Assembly (NCBI GenBank): GCA_016782835.1
Contig: JADHXS010000009.1
Coordinates: 1 to 34,187, forward strand
DNA length: 34,187 bases
Reading direction: 5' to 3'
Source: Phycisphaerae bacterium
Lineage (GTDB): Bacteria > Planctomycetota > Phycisphaerae > Sedimentisphaerales > Anaerohalosphaeraceae
Shown here: piece after piece, positions 26,794-34,187 of the stretch
Layout of the letters: the number at the start of each line of letters is the position of its first letter
Numbering within the stretch: position 1 is the first letter of the stretch
The notes under the pieces: model-generated
The model's database searches: none
Seen by the model: only the letters and a program-made list of their open reading frames with translations
What the model was told of the DNA's origin: nothing
Position numbers and translations under genes: made by a program

Positions 26794-28302
26794 TTATAAG
26801 TACACTTTATCCATAAGCCGTGGGAAAGCAATACACTGGCGGATGTGCTTTTCGCCTGCAATCCAGGCAACCGTTCGCTCAACGCCAAGACCGAATCCGC
26901 CATGCGGCACCGAGCCGTATTTCCGCAGGTCCAGGTACCACTGGTATTGTTCGGGATTGTAGCCTTCTTCATGGATACGGGCAAGGAGTCTTTCATGGTC
27001 ATCTTCACGAACCGAACCGCCAATGATTTCCCCAAAGCCCGCAGAAGCCAGCAGGTCAAAATTTTCCACCACGTTTCCATTCTCGCGGTCTTGTTTCATA
27101 TAAAACGCCTTGGCGTCCCTGGGGTAGTGGGTCACAAACACGGGGCGGTCATGCATCAGTGAAATAATCGTTTCATCCGAGCCGCCCAAATCCTTGCCCC
27201 ATCGAAATTCCGCGGCCAGTTTGGCATGTTTCGGATTATTTTCGATTTTTGTATTTAACTCGTCCAATTCCCCACGAATTTCCAGCATCCGGCGGGCGTT
27301 TTTGTCCTGCTGCCATTTTTTCAGACCGCCTTTTGCGTCAGCCGCTTCGATATTCGCCAATTCCTGCTCAAGCGTTTTCTTCTCGCCTTCAAATTCGTCG
27401 AGCTGTTTAGCCATAAATTCTCTGGTTCGGTCACTGGTCAAAATGTCCGCCGCTTCGGTATAAGTCAGCCGGTAAAACGGTTTTTGTATTGCTTCCAGTG
27501 CCGCAATATCCGCTTCCAGTGTTTCCAGTTCCGAACGATTATCTTTCAACACACGTTGAATAATCGAATGAACAAAATCCTCAGCCAGTGACAACAAACC
27601 TTCCATGTCAATATACGCCACCTCCGGCTCGACCATCCAGAACTCCGTCAGGTGCCGGCGGGTCTTGCTTTTTTCCGCACGGAACGTCGGCCCGAAACAA
27701 TACACCTTGCCAAAGCTCATCGCTGCCGATTCCAGGTACAACTGCCCGGTCTGTGCCAGATGCAGCGGCTGGCCAAAATAGTCCACCTCGAACAGCGTTT
27801 GCTCGCCTTCGCCTGCAATCGTCGTAAAAATCGGGGTATCCACCAGCGTAAATCCATTGTCATTGAAAAATCGGCGGATGGCATCAATCACCGTATGCCG
27901 GATCCGGCCGATGCACCACGGCTTCAAACTGCGTAAATGCAGATGCCGGTTTTTCAGCAGAAAATCAATCCCGTGCTCTTTCGGGGTAATTGGATAATCC
28001 ATTGTGCCGCAGTGAATCTCCACAGCCGTAACCGCCAGTTCCACGCCACCGGGCGAACGCGATTCTTCCCGCACCAATCCCGTCACAGACAAAGACGATT
28101 CCTGCCCCAAGTGCTTGATTTGCTCAAACAGCTCTTCGCCGATAGTGTCTTTTTCGATGACACACTGGCATAAACCCGTACCGTCGCGCAGCACCAGAAA
28201 CTGAACCTTGCCGCTGGGCCGGTTATGATACAGCCAGCCGCTTAATGTCACGTTTTTGCCGATAAACACCTGCAATTGGTCAATTGAAGTTTTAGCCTGC
28301 AT
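26794..28302 (-). CDS. asnS: Asparaginyl-tRNA synthetase with an internal coiled-coil insertion
   Basis: OB-fold VTLSGWLYHNRPSGKVQFLVLRDGTG, FGPTFRAEKSKTRRHLTEFWMVEPE, GFGLGVERTVAWIAGEKHIRQCIAFPR. Probable start is the internal MQAKTSI. Confidence 0.95.
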   Translation of the reverse strand: MQAKTSIDQLQVFIGKNVTLSGWLYHNRPSGKVQFLVLRDGTGLCQCVIEKDTIGEELFEQIKHLGQESSLSVTGLVREESRSPGGVELAVTAVEIHCGTMDYPITPKEHGIDFLLKNRHLHLRSLKPWCIGRIRHTVIDAIRRFFNDNGFTLVDTPIFTTIAGEGEQTLFEVDYFGQPLHLAQTGQLYLESAAMSFGKVYCFGPTFRAEKSKTRRHLTEFWMVEPEVAYIDMEGLLSLAEDFVHSIIQRVLKDNRSELETLEADIAALEAIQKPFYRLTYTEAADILTSDRTREFMAKQLDEFEGEKKTLEQELANIEAADAKGGLKKWQQDKNARRMLEIRGELDELNTKIENNPKHAKLAAEFRWGKDLGGSDETIISLMHDRPVFVTHYPRDAKAFYMKQDRENGNVVENFDLLASAGFGEIIGGSVREDDHERLLARIHEEGYNPEQYQWYLDLRKYGSVPHGGFGLGVERTVAWIAGEKHIRQCIAFPRLMDKVYL

Positions 28303-28395
28303 CATTCTTCCTGAAAAAACCGTATTTTTTATCGAGAGCATAGAATACCATGAATAAGTGAAGAAATAAAGGGTTTTGCTGAATGTGTGAATCGA

Positions 28396-30003
28396 CTATT
28401 TCACTGTTTTTTCGGCTCCAATCTCATCATCAAAGCTGTCCGTAATACCCCGCGGCCAGAAGACAATATCATCCTTGTTTTCCGCAGGAATATTCATTCC
28501 GTTATCATCGATGCCGTTCGGCCCGAGACAATACAGCCGAAAGCTCTCTTCGGTCTTTTGATAAACAAAAGGCTTTCCGTGCACCGGATCGATGAGCATG
28601 TGTGTGGCATCGATTTCCAGTTGCTCCATAGAATCCGGCCAAACATTGTGCGCCAGATAATAGCGTTTGATTGCCGTAAAAATGTGGATGCGATTGACAA
28701 GGGCTTCGTGTCGGCGATAGTGACCGTCTAACGCCCAAAAATACCCAACTCGCTGCATCGCCAGCCAGTCAATAACACTTCGGAAGTTCAACCCCATCTT
28801 CCAGATATCCTTCAGTCTGATGGTCGGCAAATGAGCGCCTTTTTGAATTTGCAGTGAGTAATGGTCAAACCGTTCATCGATAAGTTTGGCAATCCTCTCG
28901 GGATTCTTCGGCAATGACAGCCATAATCCCACCACAGCAATTTTCGACATTTCATCTTGATTTAAAAAAAGCCGACGAGGGGGATAGCCCATCGCCTCCT
29001 GAAGGTCAAACATTACATTGTGCGACATCCGAATCTTGCCGTCTTCATTAATTTCATAAAACAGCCCTATAATGTTTTTAGTCAGTAGTTTTTCTCGCTG
29101 CTGAATCGCCGCCCAATTGTTTGCCCATTGAGGATCAACATTTAGGATGGCCTCTTCAATTTGACGTAAAACCTCCGGCTTAGACACATCATTAACAATC
29201 AACGTTTCAAGCCCGCGGGACGCCATCAGTTCAATATGGAAAGCGCCCGCCTGGTCAAACAGTGTTTCCTGCTGATAAAGATGTTGTGCCAAAGAGAGGA
29301 CGGCAAGCTGTTTGGCCAATGCCTTGTCAAAATTACCCAAATATAAATCGCGGTTTGCCGAACGCAGAACCAACCGACTCCAGCCTTTGAGTTGATTCAC
29401 CTGCCGCTGCTGCTGTTGCAGACGTTCCAGATTATACGGAACCGTAAAACGGCAGCCGTCCATGGCTGTCGCTTTCAAGAATATGTCAATGCCCGGCTCA
29501 AAGTCATCCAGTCGTTCGGCCACGTGCGGATAGTCCCGGGGGTTCCATGCGGCGGAAAATGTTTCATACTCTGCCTGGGGTGTAGGGTAGGGAAAGTTAA
29601 AAATGGACTCGCCATATGTCGCAAACAGCTCGCTGTATTCTGTCGATGCATTTTCCTGAATCTCCGTCAGCCAGTTGCTGCGAATCTCAACGATCTCGCT
29701 GTCAAAACGAAAGGGACGCCATCGCTGGTCATTGGAATCCGGCAGTTTCACCCAGACCCAGACCGCGGCGATCATAACCGTCAGGGCCGCCCATACCCAC
29801 GGCTGGATCTTTTTCGGGACAAAAATGCCGACCAGCGGAATAACGGCTAAGCAGACCAGCATTTTCCACGGCAGTTTGACGGCCACACCCGCCAGAAACA
29901 AAACGATGAACACCGCGATACTCAACCAGCGAAGCCCACACAAAAACCATTTCCATGCCGTCGCGGTGCCTTTGGCGAACTTTTTCAGGCGGTCTGTGTT
30001 CAA
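28396..30003 (-). CDS. Hypothetical membrane protein
   Basis: 535 codons with N-terminal TM segments and a large soluble domain; family not recognised. Confidence 0.7.
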   Translation of the reverse strand: MNTDRLKKFAKGTATAWKWFLCGLRWLSIAVFIVLFLAGVAVKLPWKMLVCLAVIPLVGIFVPKKIQPWVWAALTVMIAAVWVWVKLPDSNDQRWRPFRFDSEIVEIRSNWLTEIQENASTEYSELFATYGESIFNFPYPTPQAEYETFSAAWNPRDYPHVAERLDDFEPGIDIFLKATAMDGCRFTVPYNLERLQQQQRQVNQLKGWSRLVLRSANRDLYLGNFDKALAKQLAVLSLAQHLYQQETLFDQAGAFHIELMASRGLETLIVNDVSKPEVLRQIEEAILNVDPQWANNWAAIQQREKLLTKNIIGLFYEINEDGKIRMSHNVMFDLQEAMGYPPRRLFLNQDEMSKIAVVGLWLSLPKNPERIAKLIDERFDHYSLQIQKGAHLPTIRLKDIWKMGLNFRSVIDWLAMQRVGYFWALDGHYRRHEALVNRIHIFTAIKRYYLAHNVWPDSMEQLEIDATHMLIDPVHGKPFVYQKTEESFRLYCLGPNGIDDNGMNIPAENKDDIVFWPRGITDSFDDEIGAEKTVK

Positions 30004-30205
30004 TCTTGTCCTTCGGTAATTAACAGAGCTTTATGGAAAAGCATTCTCTCCGGGCGGCATACCTTCGGCGACAAAGTCGGCAAGGCATGGTTTACTCCGG
30101 CACATCCATCGCTTTCCCGGCGCGCCGGGAGAAACGATGCCACCCGGCGATGCATCGGGAAAGAATCTATTTAATTTGATATTTAAACCGGTAGTACCGG
30201 TTTTG

Positions 30206-30664
30206 TTATTCCATACGAATCTTGACGACGATTTTTTTGACGCGTTCGCTTTTTTCCACGATGCGACACGGCATGTGCGGCTCGTTCGGCCAGAAAATCG
30301 CGAACATGCCGGCCTTTAGAATCAATCGACTCATTGAAGGGGCCGCGTCATAAAAAGCCAGGTCTTTTTCGCCGTTATAAGGGACTTGTTCGACCAATCC
30401 CTCCAGCGGTGCCACAGCGATGCACTCGCAGCCGGAGACGATATACTGAAGGTCCATATATTTGCGATGAATCTCCAGCCGCCCCTCGTCAACCGGCTTG
30501 GTGTCATATTCATCAACGACATAAAAAATATCCTCACCCTGTACCTCATATTTTCCCGGCGCCGCGTCACGAACACTTTCTTCATTCAGCAGCGCCAGCC
30601 CGATTGAGATTCGTTTTCCCAAACCCCCATACAATAATGCATTATCAAGATGATCAAATATCAT
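30206..30664 (-). CDS. YhcH/YjgK/YiaL family protein (DUF386)
   Basis: EGRLEIHRKYMDLQYIVSGCECI, FAIFWPNEPHMPC; cupin-like DUF386 signatures. Confidence 0.9.
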   Translation of the reverse strand: MIFDHLDNALLYGGLGKRISIGLALLNEESVRDAAPGKYEVQGEDIFYVVDEYDTKPVDEGRLEIHRKYMDLQYIVSGCECIAVAPLEGLVEQVPYNGEKDLAFYDAAPSMSRLILKAGMFAIFWPNEPHMPCRIVEKSERVKKIVVKIRME

Positions 30665-30960
30665 TGTGCCTCCTGTTTTAATGCTACCTCGATTTTTTTT
30701 GTTTTCGGTGTGTCAAAAAAAGTTCCGGCATATCCTTCTTTGGCAACAGAAATCCATCTTGCTTGCTGACCGATGAATAAAGGAACATGAGCAATTCCTT
30801 TTTTGTTGGTCAAGTGCGGTTCGCTTGTTATTGATAAAGAAATCGCATACACCTCTGCGTTTTGAATTGGTCTGCCTTCTTCATCTTTTACCATAACTTG
30901 GAGCGGGGAAGAACATCCTGCAAATAACAAACAGAGCATTAATGAAAATATAATTTTCAT
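30661..30960 (-). CDS. Small lipoprotein with carboxypeptidase-regulatory-like fold
   Basis: Lipobox LLFAGC; LQVMVKDEEGRPIQNAEVYAIS...TNKKGIAHV; overlaps the downstream YhcH gene by 4 nt. Confidence 0.7.
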   Translation of the reverse strand: MKIIFSLMLCLLFAGCSSPLQVMVKDEEGRPIQNAEVYAISLSITSEPHLTNKKGIAHVPLFIGQQARWISVAKEGYAGTFFDTPKTKKIEVALKQEAQ

Positions 30961-30999
30961 AACTGTGCCTCATTCCATTCGTACAGAAGGTGCAGGATA

Positions 31000-31178
31000 T
31001 TATAGCCCGGGGCATCGCCCCGGGTATTCGGTTTCCGATTTATGCCTCGCCCTGTAGGGGCAGTATATCAACGCTCATTTTATATTACCCTTTCAGGGCG
31101 TTTATTCTTCTTCGTATCCGTAACCCCAGCCCGCTGGGCTGGGCTATAATATACTGGCCTTTCGGGCCGGTTTGTCAT
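31000..31178. repeat. Palindrome-rich repeat cluster related in style to the dispersed repeat (divergent copy 4)
   Basis: AGCCCGGGGCATCGCCCCGGGT, ACCCTTTCAGGGCG, CCCAGCCCGCTGGGCTGGGCTATAATATACTGGCCTTTCGGGCCGG. Confidence 0.6.
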
Positions 31179-31293
31179 TGCTACACTTGCATCAAACGCA
31201 ATCGGGCGACTTACCTATCCGGCTTTGCTCAGGGCAGGCTCTGCCGCGCTTTTATTCAAAAAACCCGCGTGGTCACGGCCCACCCTACACGGA

Positions 31294-32775
31294 TTAAAGG
31301 TCTAATTTTTCGCGCAGGTAGTTTTTTATCTGGTCGATGTTGACGCGGCTTTGTTCCATGCTGTCGCGCTGGCGCACGGTCACGGTATTATCTTCCTTCG
31401 TCTGGCCGTCAATCGTCAGACAGTAGGGCGTGCCCGCTTCATCCTGACGACGGTAGCGTCGTCCCACCGCGCCCTTTTGGTCATAGAAGCAGGCAAAGCT
31501 GCCCTTCAAATCATCATACAGCTTCGTCGCGATTTCCGGCATCCCGTCTTTTTTCACCAGCGGAAATACCGCCGCCTTGATCGGCGCCAGATGCGGATGG
31601 AAGCGAAGCAGGCTGCGTGTCTCGCCCTTGACCTCTTCCTCGTCATACGCATCGACTAAAAACGCCAGCGTACTGCGGTCCACACCCGCCGACGGCTCAA
31701 TCACATACGGAATATACCGCTCCTTCGCCTCTTCATCGAAAAAGCTCAGCGGCCCCTTGTGATAATCCGGGTCTTCATCCTTGAGCGAAATTTTTAGCAG
31801 ATCGCCCTTATTCTCGTACCAGTCGTTCATCGTCTTCATGCCGCGCTGGTGCTGCCGCAGGTCATAATCGGTTCGGTTAGCGATGCCCTCCAGTTCCTGC
31901 CAGTCACCCTGACCGAACGGAAACTTGTATTCCACATCCACGCACGCCTTGGCATAATGCGCCAATTCGTCCGGGTCATGGTCGCGAAAGCGCAGGTTTT
32001 CTTTCTTGATGCCGAGATTCAGATACCAGTTAAACCGTTGGTCTTTCCAGTGATTATACCAGTCCTCATCCGTTCCCGGCTTGCAGAAAAATTCCAACTC
32101 CGCCTGCTCAAACTCACGCGTGCGGAAGATAAACGCCTTGGTCGTTACCTCGTTACGGAAAGATTTGCCGATCTGCCCGATGCCGAACGGGACTTTGACG
32201 CGGGTCGAATCCAGCACGTTGCGGAAGTTGGCGAAAATCCCCTGTGCCGTTTCCGGCCGCAGATACAATGTCATCTGGTCGTCCGCGTTAGCCCCCATCT
32301 GGGTCTCGAACATCAGCTTAAACGCCATCGGTTCCCCAAACTGGCCGACGGTCTGACAGGCCGGGCACACCTTATTGGAAAGATGGTGTTCCTTGCCTGC
32401 CTCGGTCTCGATGTTGACGTGTTCGGTATGTTCTTCGGCAGGGCCGCCGTCGGATTTATCCTGCAGGTGGTCCACGCGTGTCCGGGTGTTGCACTTTTTG
32501 CACACCGTCACCAAATCCGCGAACTTATCCGCATGCCCCGACGATTTCCAGACCATCGGGTGCATCAAAATCGAGCAGTCTAAGCCCACCACGTCGTCCC
32601 GCATCTGCACGACCGTCTTCCACCACGCATTCCGCACGTTGCGTTTGAGTTCCGCCCCCAGCGGGCCGTAATCGTAGCAGGACGCCAGCCCACCGTAAAT
32701 CTCGCTGGACTGGAAAATAAATCCCCGCCGTTTGCACAGCGACACAATATCGTCAAGTTTCGCCAATTTCGCCAT
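31294..32775 (-). CDS. glyS: Glycyl-tRNA synthetase, single-chain alpha2 type
   Basis: LCKRRGFIFQSSEIYGGLASCYDYGPLGAELKRNVRNAWW, MHPMVWKSSGHADKFADLVTVCKKC, LRPETAQGIFANFRNVLDSTRVKVPFGIGQIGKSFRNEVTTKAFIFRTREFEQAELEFF. Probable start is the internal MAKLAKLDD. Confidence 0.96.
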   Translation of the reverse strand: MAKLAKLDDIVSLCKRRGFIFQSSEIYGGLASCYDYGPLGAELKRNVRNAWWKTVVQMRDDVVGLDCSILMHPMVWKSSGHADKFADLVTVCKKCNTRTRVDHLQDKSDGGPAEEHTEHVNIETEAGKEHHLSNKVCPACQTVGQFGEPMAFKLMFETQMGANADDQMTLYLRPETAQGIFANFRNVLDSTRVKVPFGIGQIGKSFRNEVTTKAFIFRTREFEQAELEFFCKPGTDEDWYNHWKDQRFNWYLNLGIKKENLRFRDHDPDELAHYAKACVDVEYKFPFGQGDWQELEGIANRTDYDLRQHQRGMKTMNDWYENKGDLLKISLKDEDPDYHKGPLSFFDEEAKERYIPYVIEPSAGVDRSTLAFLVDAYDEEEVKGETRSLLRFHPHLAPIKAAVFPLVKKDGMPEIATKLYDDLKGSFACFYDQKGAVGRRYRRQDEAGTPYCLTIDGQTKEDNTVTVRQRDSMEQSRVNIDQIKNYLREKLDL

Positions 32776-32822
32776 CAATCGGTTCCCTATTTTATTGACT
32801 TTTGAATAATTAATCGAACGTT

Positions 32823-33473
32823 TCATATTTTTAATTTTGCACAATGAAAATAAGAACGAAACAAATTTTGTTGCCGCGATTGGACATAAAGGCTGTCTTC
32901 AACGGCCTCGGCCAAGTGTGCCACATTGTCAGGAATAACGTTGGCCAACTGGCTATATTTGCTATGGTTCCAAATCTGCTCAACAGGATTCAAATCAGGC
33001 GAATAGCCCGGAAGAAAATGCAGTTCCAGTCTGCCTTCCAGAGATTGTATATAGGCAACCACAAGCCGCGCCTTATGGGCGGGCAAACCGTCAATCACGA
33101 GAAATACCGGACGGCGACGGTTCCGCATAAATGCTTTCAGGAATTCGACAAATCGTGTTGCATTCAGGCGGCCGGTATAGACCGAATACCAGAACGCCCC
33201 ACGGGCTGTCACTGCGGAAACAGCGCTGACGGATTGACGCTGTCCGCTGGTCCTGACAACCGGCGTCTGTCCCTTAACGCCCCAGGTTCTCTGCAACGGC
33301 GCATCCGAGCGAATTCTGGCTTCGTCCAGAAAGAAAATATCTGCACCACGACGTTTGGCACGCTTCTTCAACTTTGGGTAGTCCTCGTTTTTCCACTTTT
33401 CAACAGCTTGCGGACCTCGTTCATACGCTCTGCGCAGCGGCTTTTGAGGCGTAATCCCAAGTTTTGCCAGCAA
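32823..33473 (-). CDS. IS630-family transposase, DDE catalytic part (orfB)
   Basis: ADIFFLDEARIRSDAPLQRTWGVKGQTPVV, VFLVIDGLPAHKA, LHFLPGYSPDLNPVEQIWNHSK; DDE_3 motifs. Confidence 0.92.
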   Translation of the reverse strand: MLAKLGITPQKPLRRAYERGPQAVEKWKNEDYPKLKKRAKRRGADIFFLDEARIRSDAPLQRTWGVKGQTPVVRTSGQRQSVSAVSAVTARGAFWYSVYTGRLNATRFVEFLKAFMRNRRRPVFLVIDGLPAHKARLVVAYIQSLEGRLELHFLPGYSPDLNPVEQIWNHSKYSQLANVIPDNVAHLAEAVEDSLYVQSRQQNLFRSYFHCAKLKI

Positions 33474-33875
33474 ACGCCCGACCGTAATGAAGGCTCAATT
33501 TCTTTTTGAACTTCCGTTCGATCAGGCTAACGACGATACGGCGAGTCCACAAGCCAAAGTCAAATCCATATTGCCGCGGGTTTTTACCGCATATCCATTG
33601 ACGCACCTGCTGTTTTTGTTTGTCTGTCAGCTTCGGCGTTGGACCCGGATGCCTGTGAGACTTCAGAACCGCCTCGCCTCCGGCTTTTGCTTCACGAAGT
33701 CAGCGGTAAATGGTGGTACGGCAAAGGCCGTAACTTTTTATGACCGCACTGGGAATTTCGCCCTCTTGTACGCGTCGAACAGCCATAATCCGAATTGTTT
33801 CCGACGTTTTGTGATCGAGTGTTCGTCCATCTATCTTCATGGATGCTATTATAACACGGCAAAATGTAAATGTGT
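32827..33875 (-). mobile_element. IS630-type insertion sequence, apparently decayed; boundaries approximate
   Basis: orfB plus upstream HTH orfA on the minus strand, with imperfect ends sharing ATTTTGC...(A/T)AAATA. Sits directly upstream of glyS. Confidence 0.7.
33487..33840 (-). pseudogene. IS630 orfA (HTH part) with in-frame TGA and frameshift relative to orfB
   Basis: MKIDGRTLDHKTSETIRIMAVRRVQEGEIPSAVIKSYGLCRTTIYR*LREAKAGGEAVLKSHRHPGPTPKLTDKQKQQVRQWICGKNPRQYGFDFGLWTRRIVVSLIERKFKKKLSL, then the TVGRLLAKLG continuation lies in another frame. Confidence 0.75.
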
Positions 33876-34187
33876 AGTATAATCTATGTACCGGTTAGTA
33901 AACGTAGAAATTCAACTTTTTCTCGACTACTGTTGTCCATAATGGTTTATTCCTTATCCCTATCATGAATATTTGACATCTTTCTCAAAAAAGTGTATGT
34001 ATAAAATTGTCATTTTCTTAAAATAACAACCAAATCTTATGCCCTAAATAAACCCCTACCCATTGTCAAGACAGAAAACGGGTTCTTTTAAGGTGGACTC
34101 ATCGCCGGTTAATGCCGCCGTTGGAATGGAGGGAACCCGGAGGGCGACCGGAGTGCCAACGGCGACGCCGTACACCTCCGCCGGGCC

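Noticed and set aside
30990-31343. 117-aa plus-strand ORF
   Set aside because: Mostly translation of the palindromic repeat cluster, then antisense to the glyS 3' end.
31849-32583. 244-aa plus-strand ORF across glyS
   Set aside because: Antisense to conserved glycyl-tRNA synthetase; no independent support.
33487-33530. Programmed ribosomal frameshift between IS630 orfA and orfB
   Set aside because: Some IS630 elements do this, but orfA also has an in-frame TGA and I see no clear slippery site at the junction; pseudogenisation is preferred.
33690-33720. Possible TGA recoding (W or Sec) in IS630 orfA
   Set aside because: A frameshift follows in the same element and TGA serves as an ordinary stop in other genes here, so decay is the simpler explanation.
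1-34187. CRISPR arrays, tRNA or rRNA genes
   Set aside because: No regularly spaced repeats and no cloverleaf or rRNA-like sequence was recognised by eye; a tRNAscan/Infernal run would be needed to be certain.

Overview
This window looks chromosomal and resembles a Planctomycetes/Phycisphaerae-type genome, judging from H-X9-DG pseudopilin-like proteins, dockerin-like repeats and many secreted hypotheticals. That taxonomic guess is an inference. Housekeeping genes include purE, prmC, tatD, hemW, pssA-psd, ileS, asnS and glyS. Other recognisable genes are an ECF sigma/anti-sigma pair, a MEMO-family protein, a ParA-like ATPase with a C-terminal glycogen-binding-like domain, an ATP-grasp ligase overlapping a HECGH metallopeptidase, a parvulin lipoprotein, MscS and YhcH. 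Mobile or repetitive DNA includes the 3' end of an IS4/IS5-like transposase at the left edge, a decayed IS630-type element just upstream of glyS, and three or four copies of a dispersed palindromic repeat. The strongest candidate for something undescribed is the three-gene + strand cluster at 14403-18294. Its middle gene encodes a secreted protein with a C39-like Cys/His/Asp peptidase domain, followed in the same chain by a double-glycine-leader-like site (LQAEEISQIHGG) and an 88-residue tail with 9 cysteines. It lies between a cohesin-like/dockerin-like protein and an H-X9-DG pseudopilin-like protein. Secondary leads are two unlisted small minus-strand ORFs sharing an RGPP motif (the first with its own promoter, RBS and terminator-like hairpin), a promoter-to-terminator small RNA or leaderless mRNA at about 20450-20642, and a truncated GH32/levanase-like remnant.
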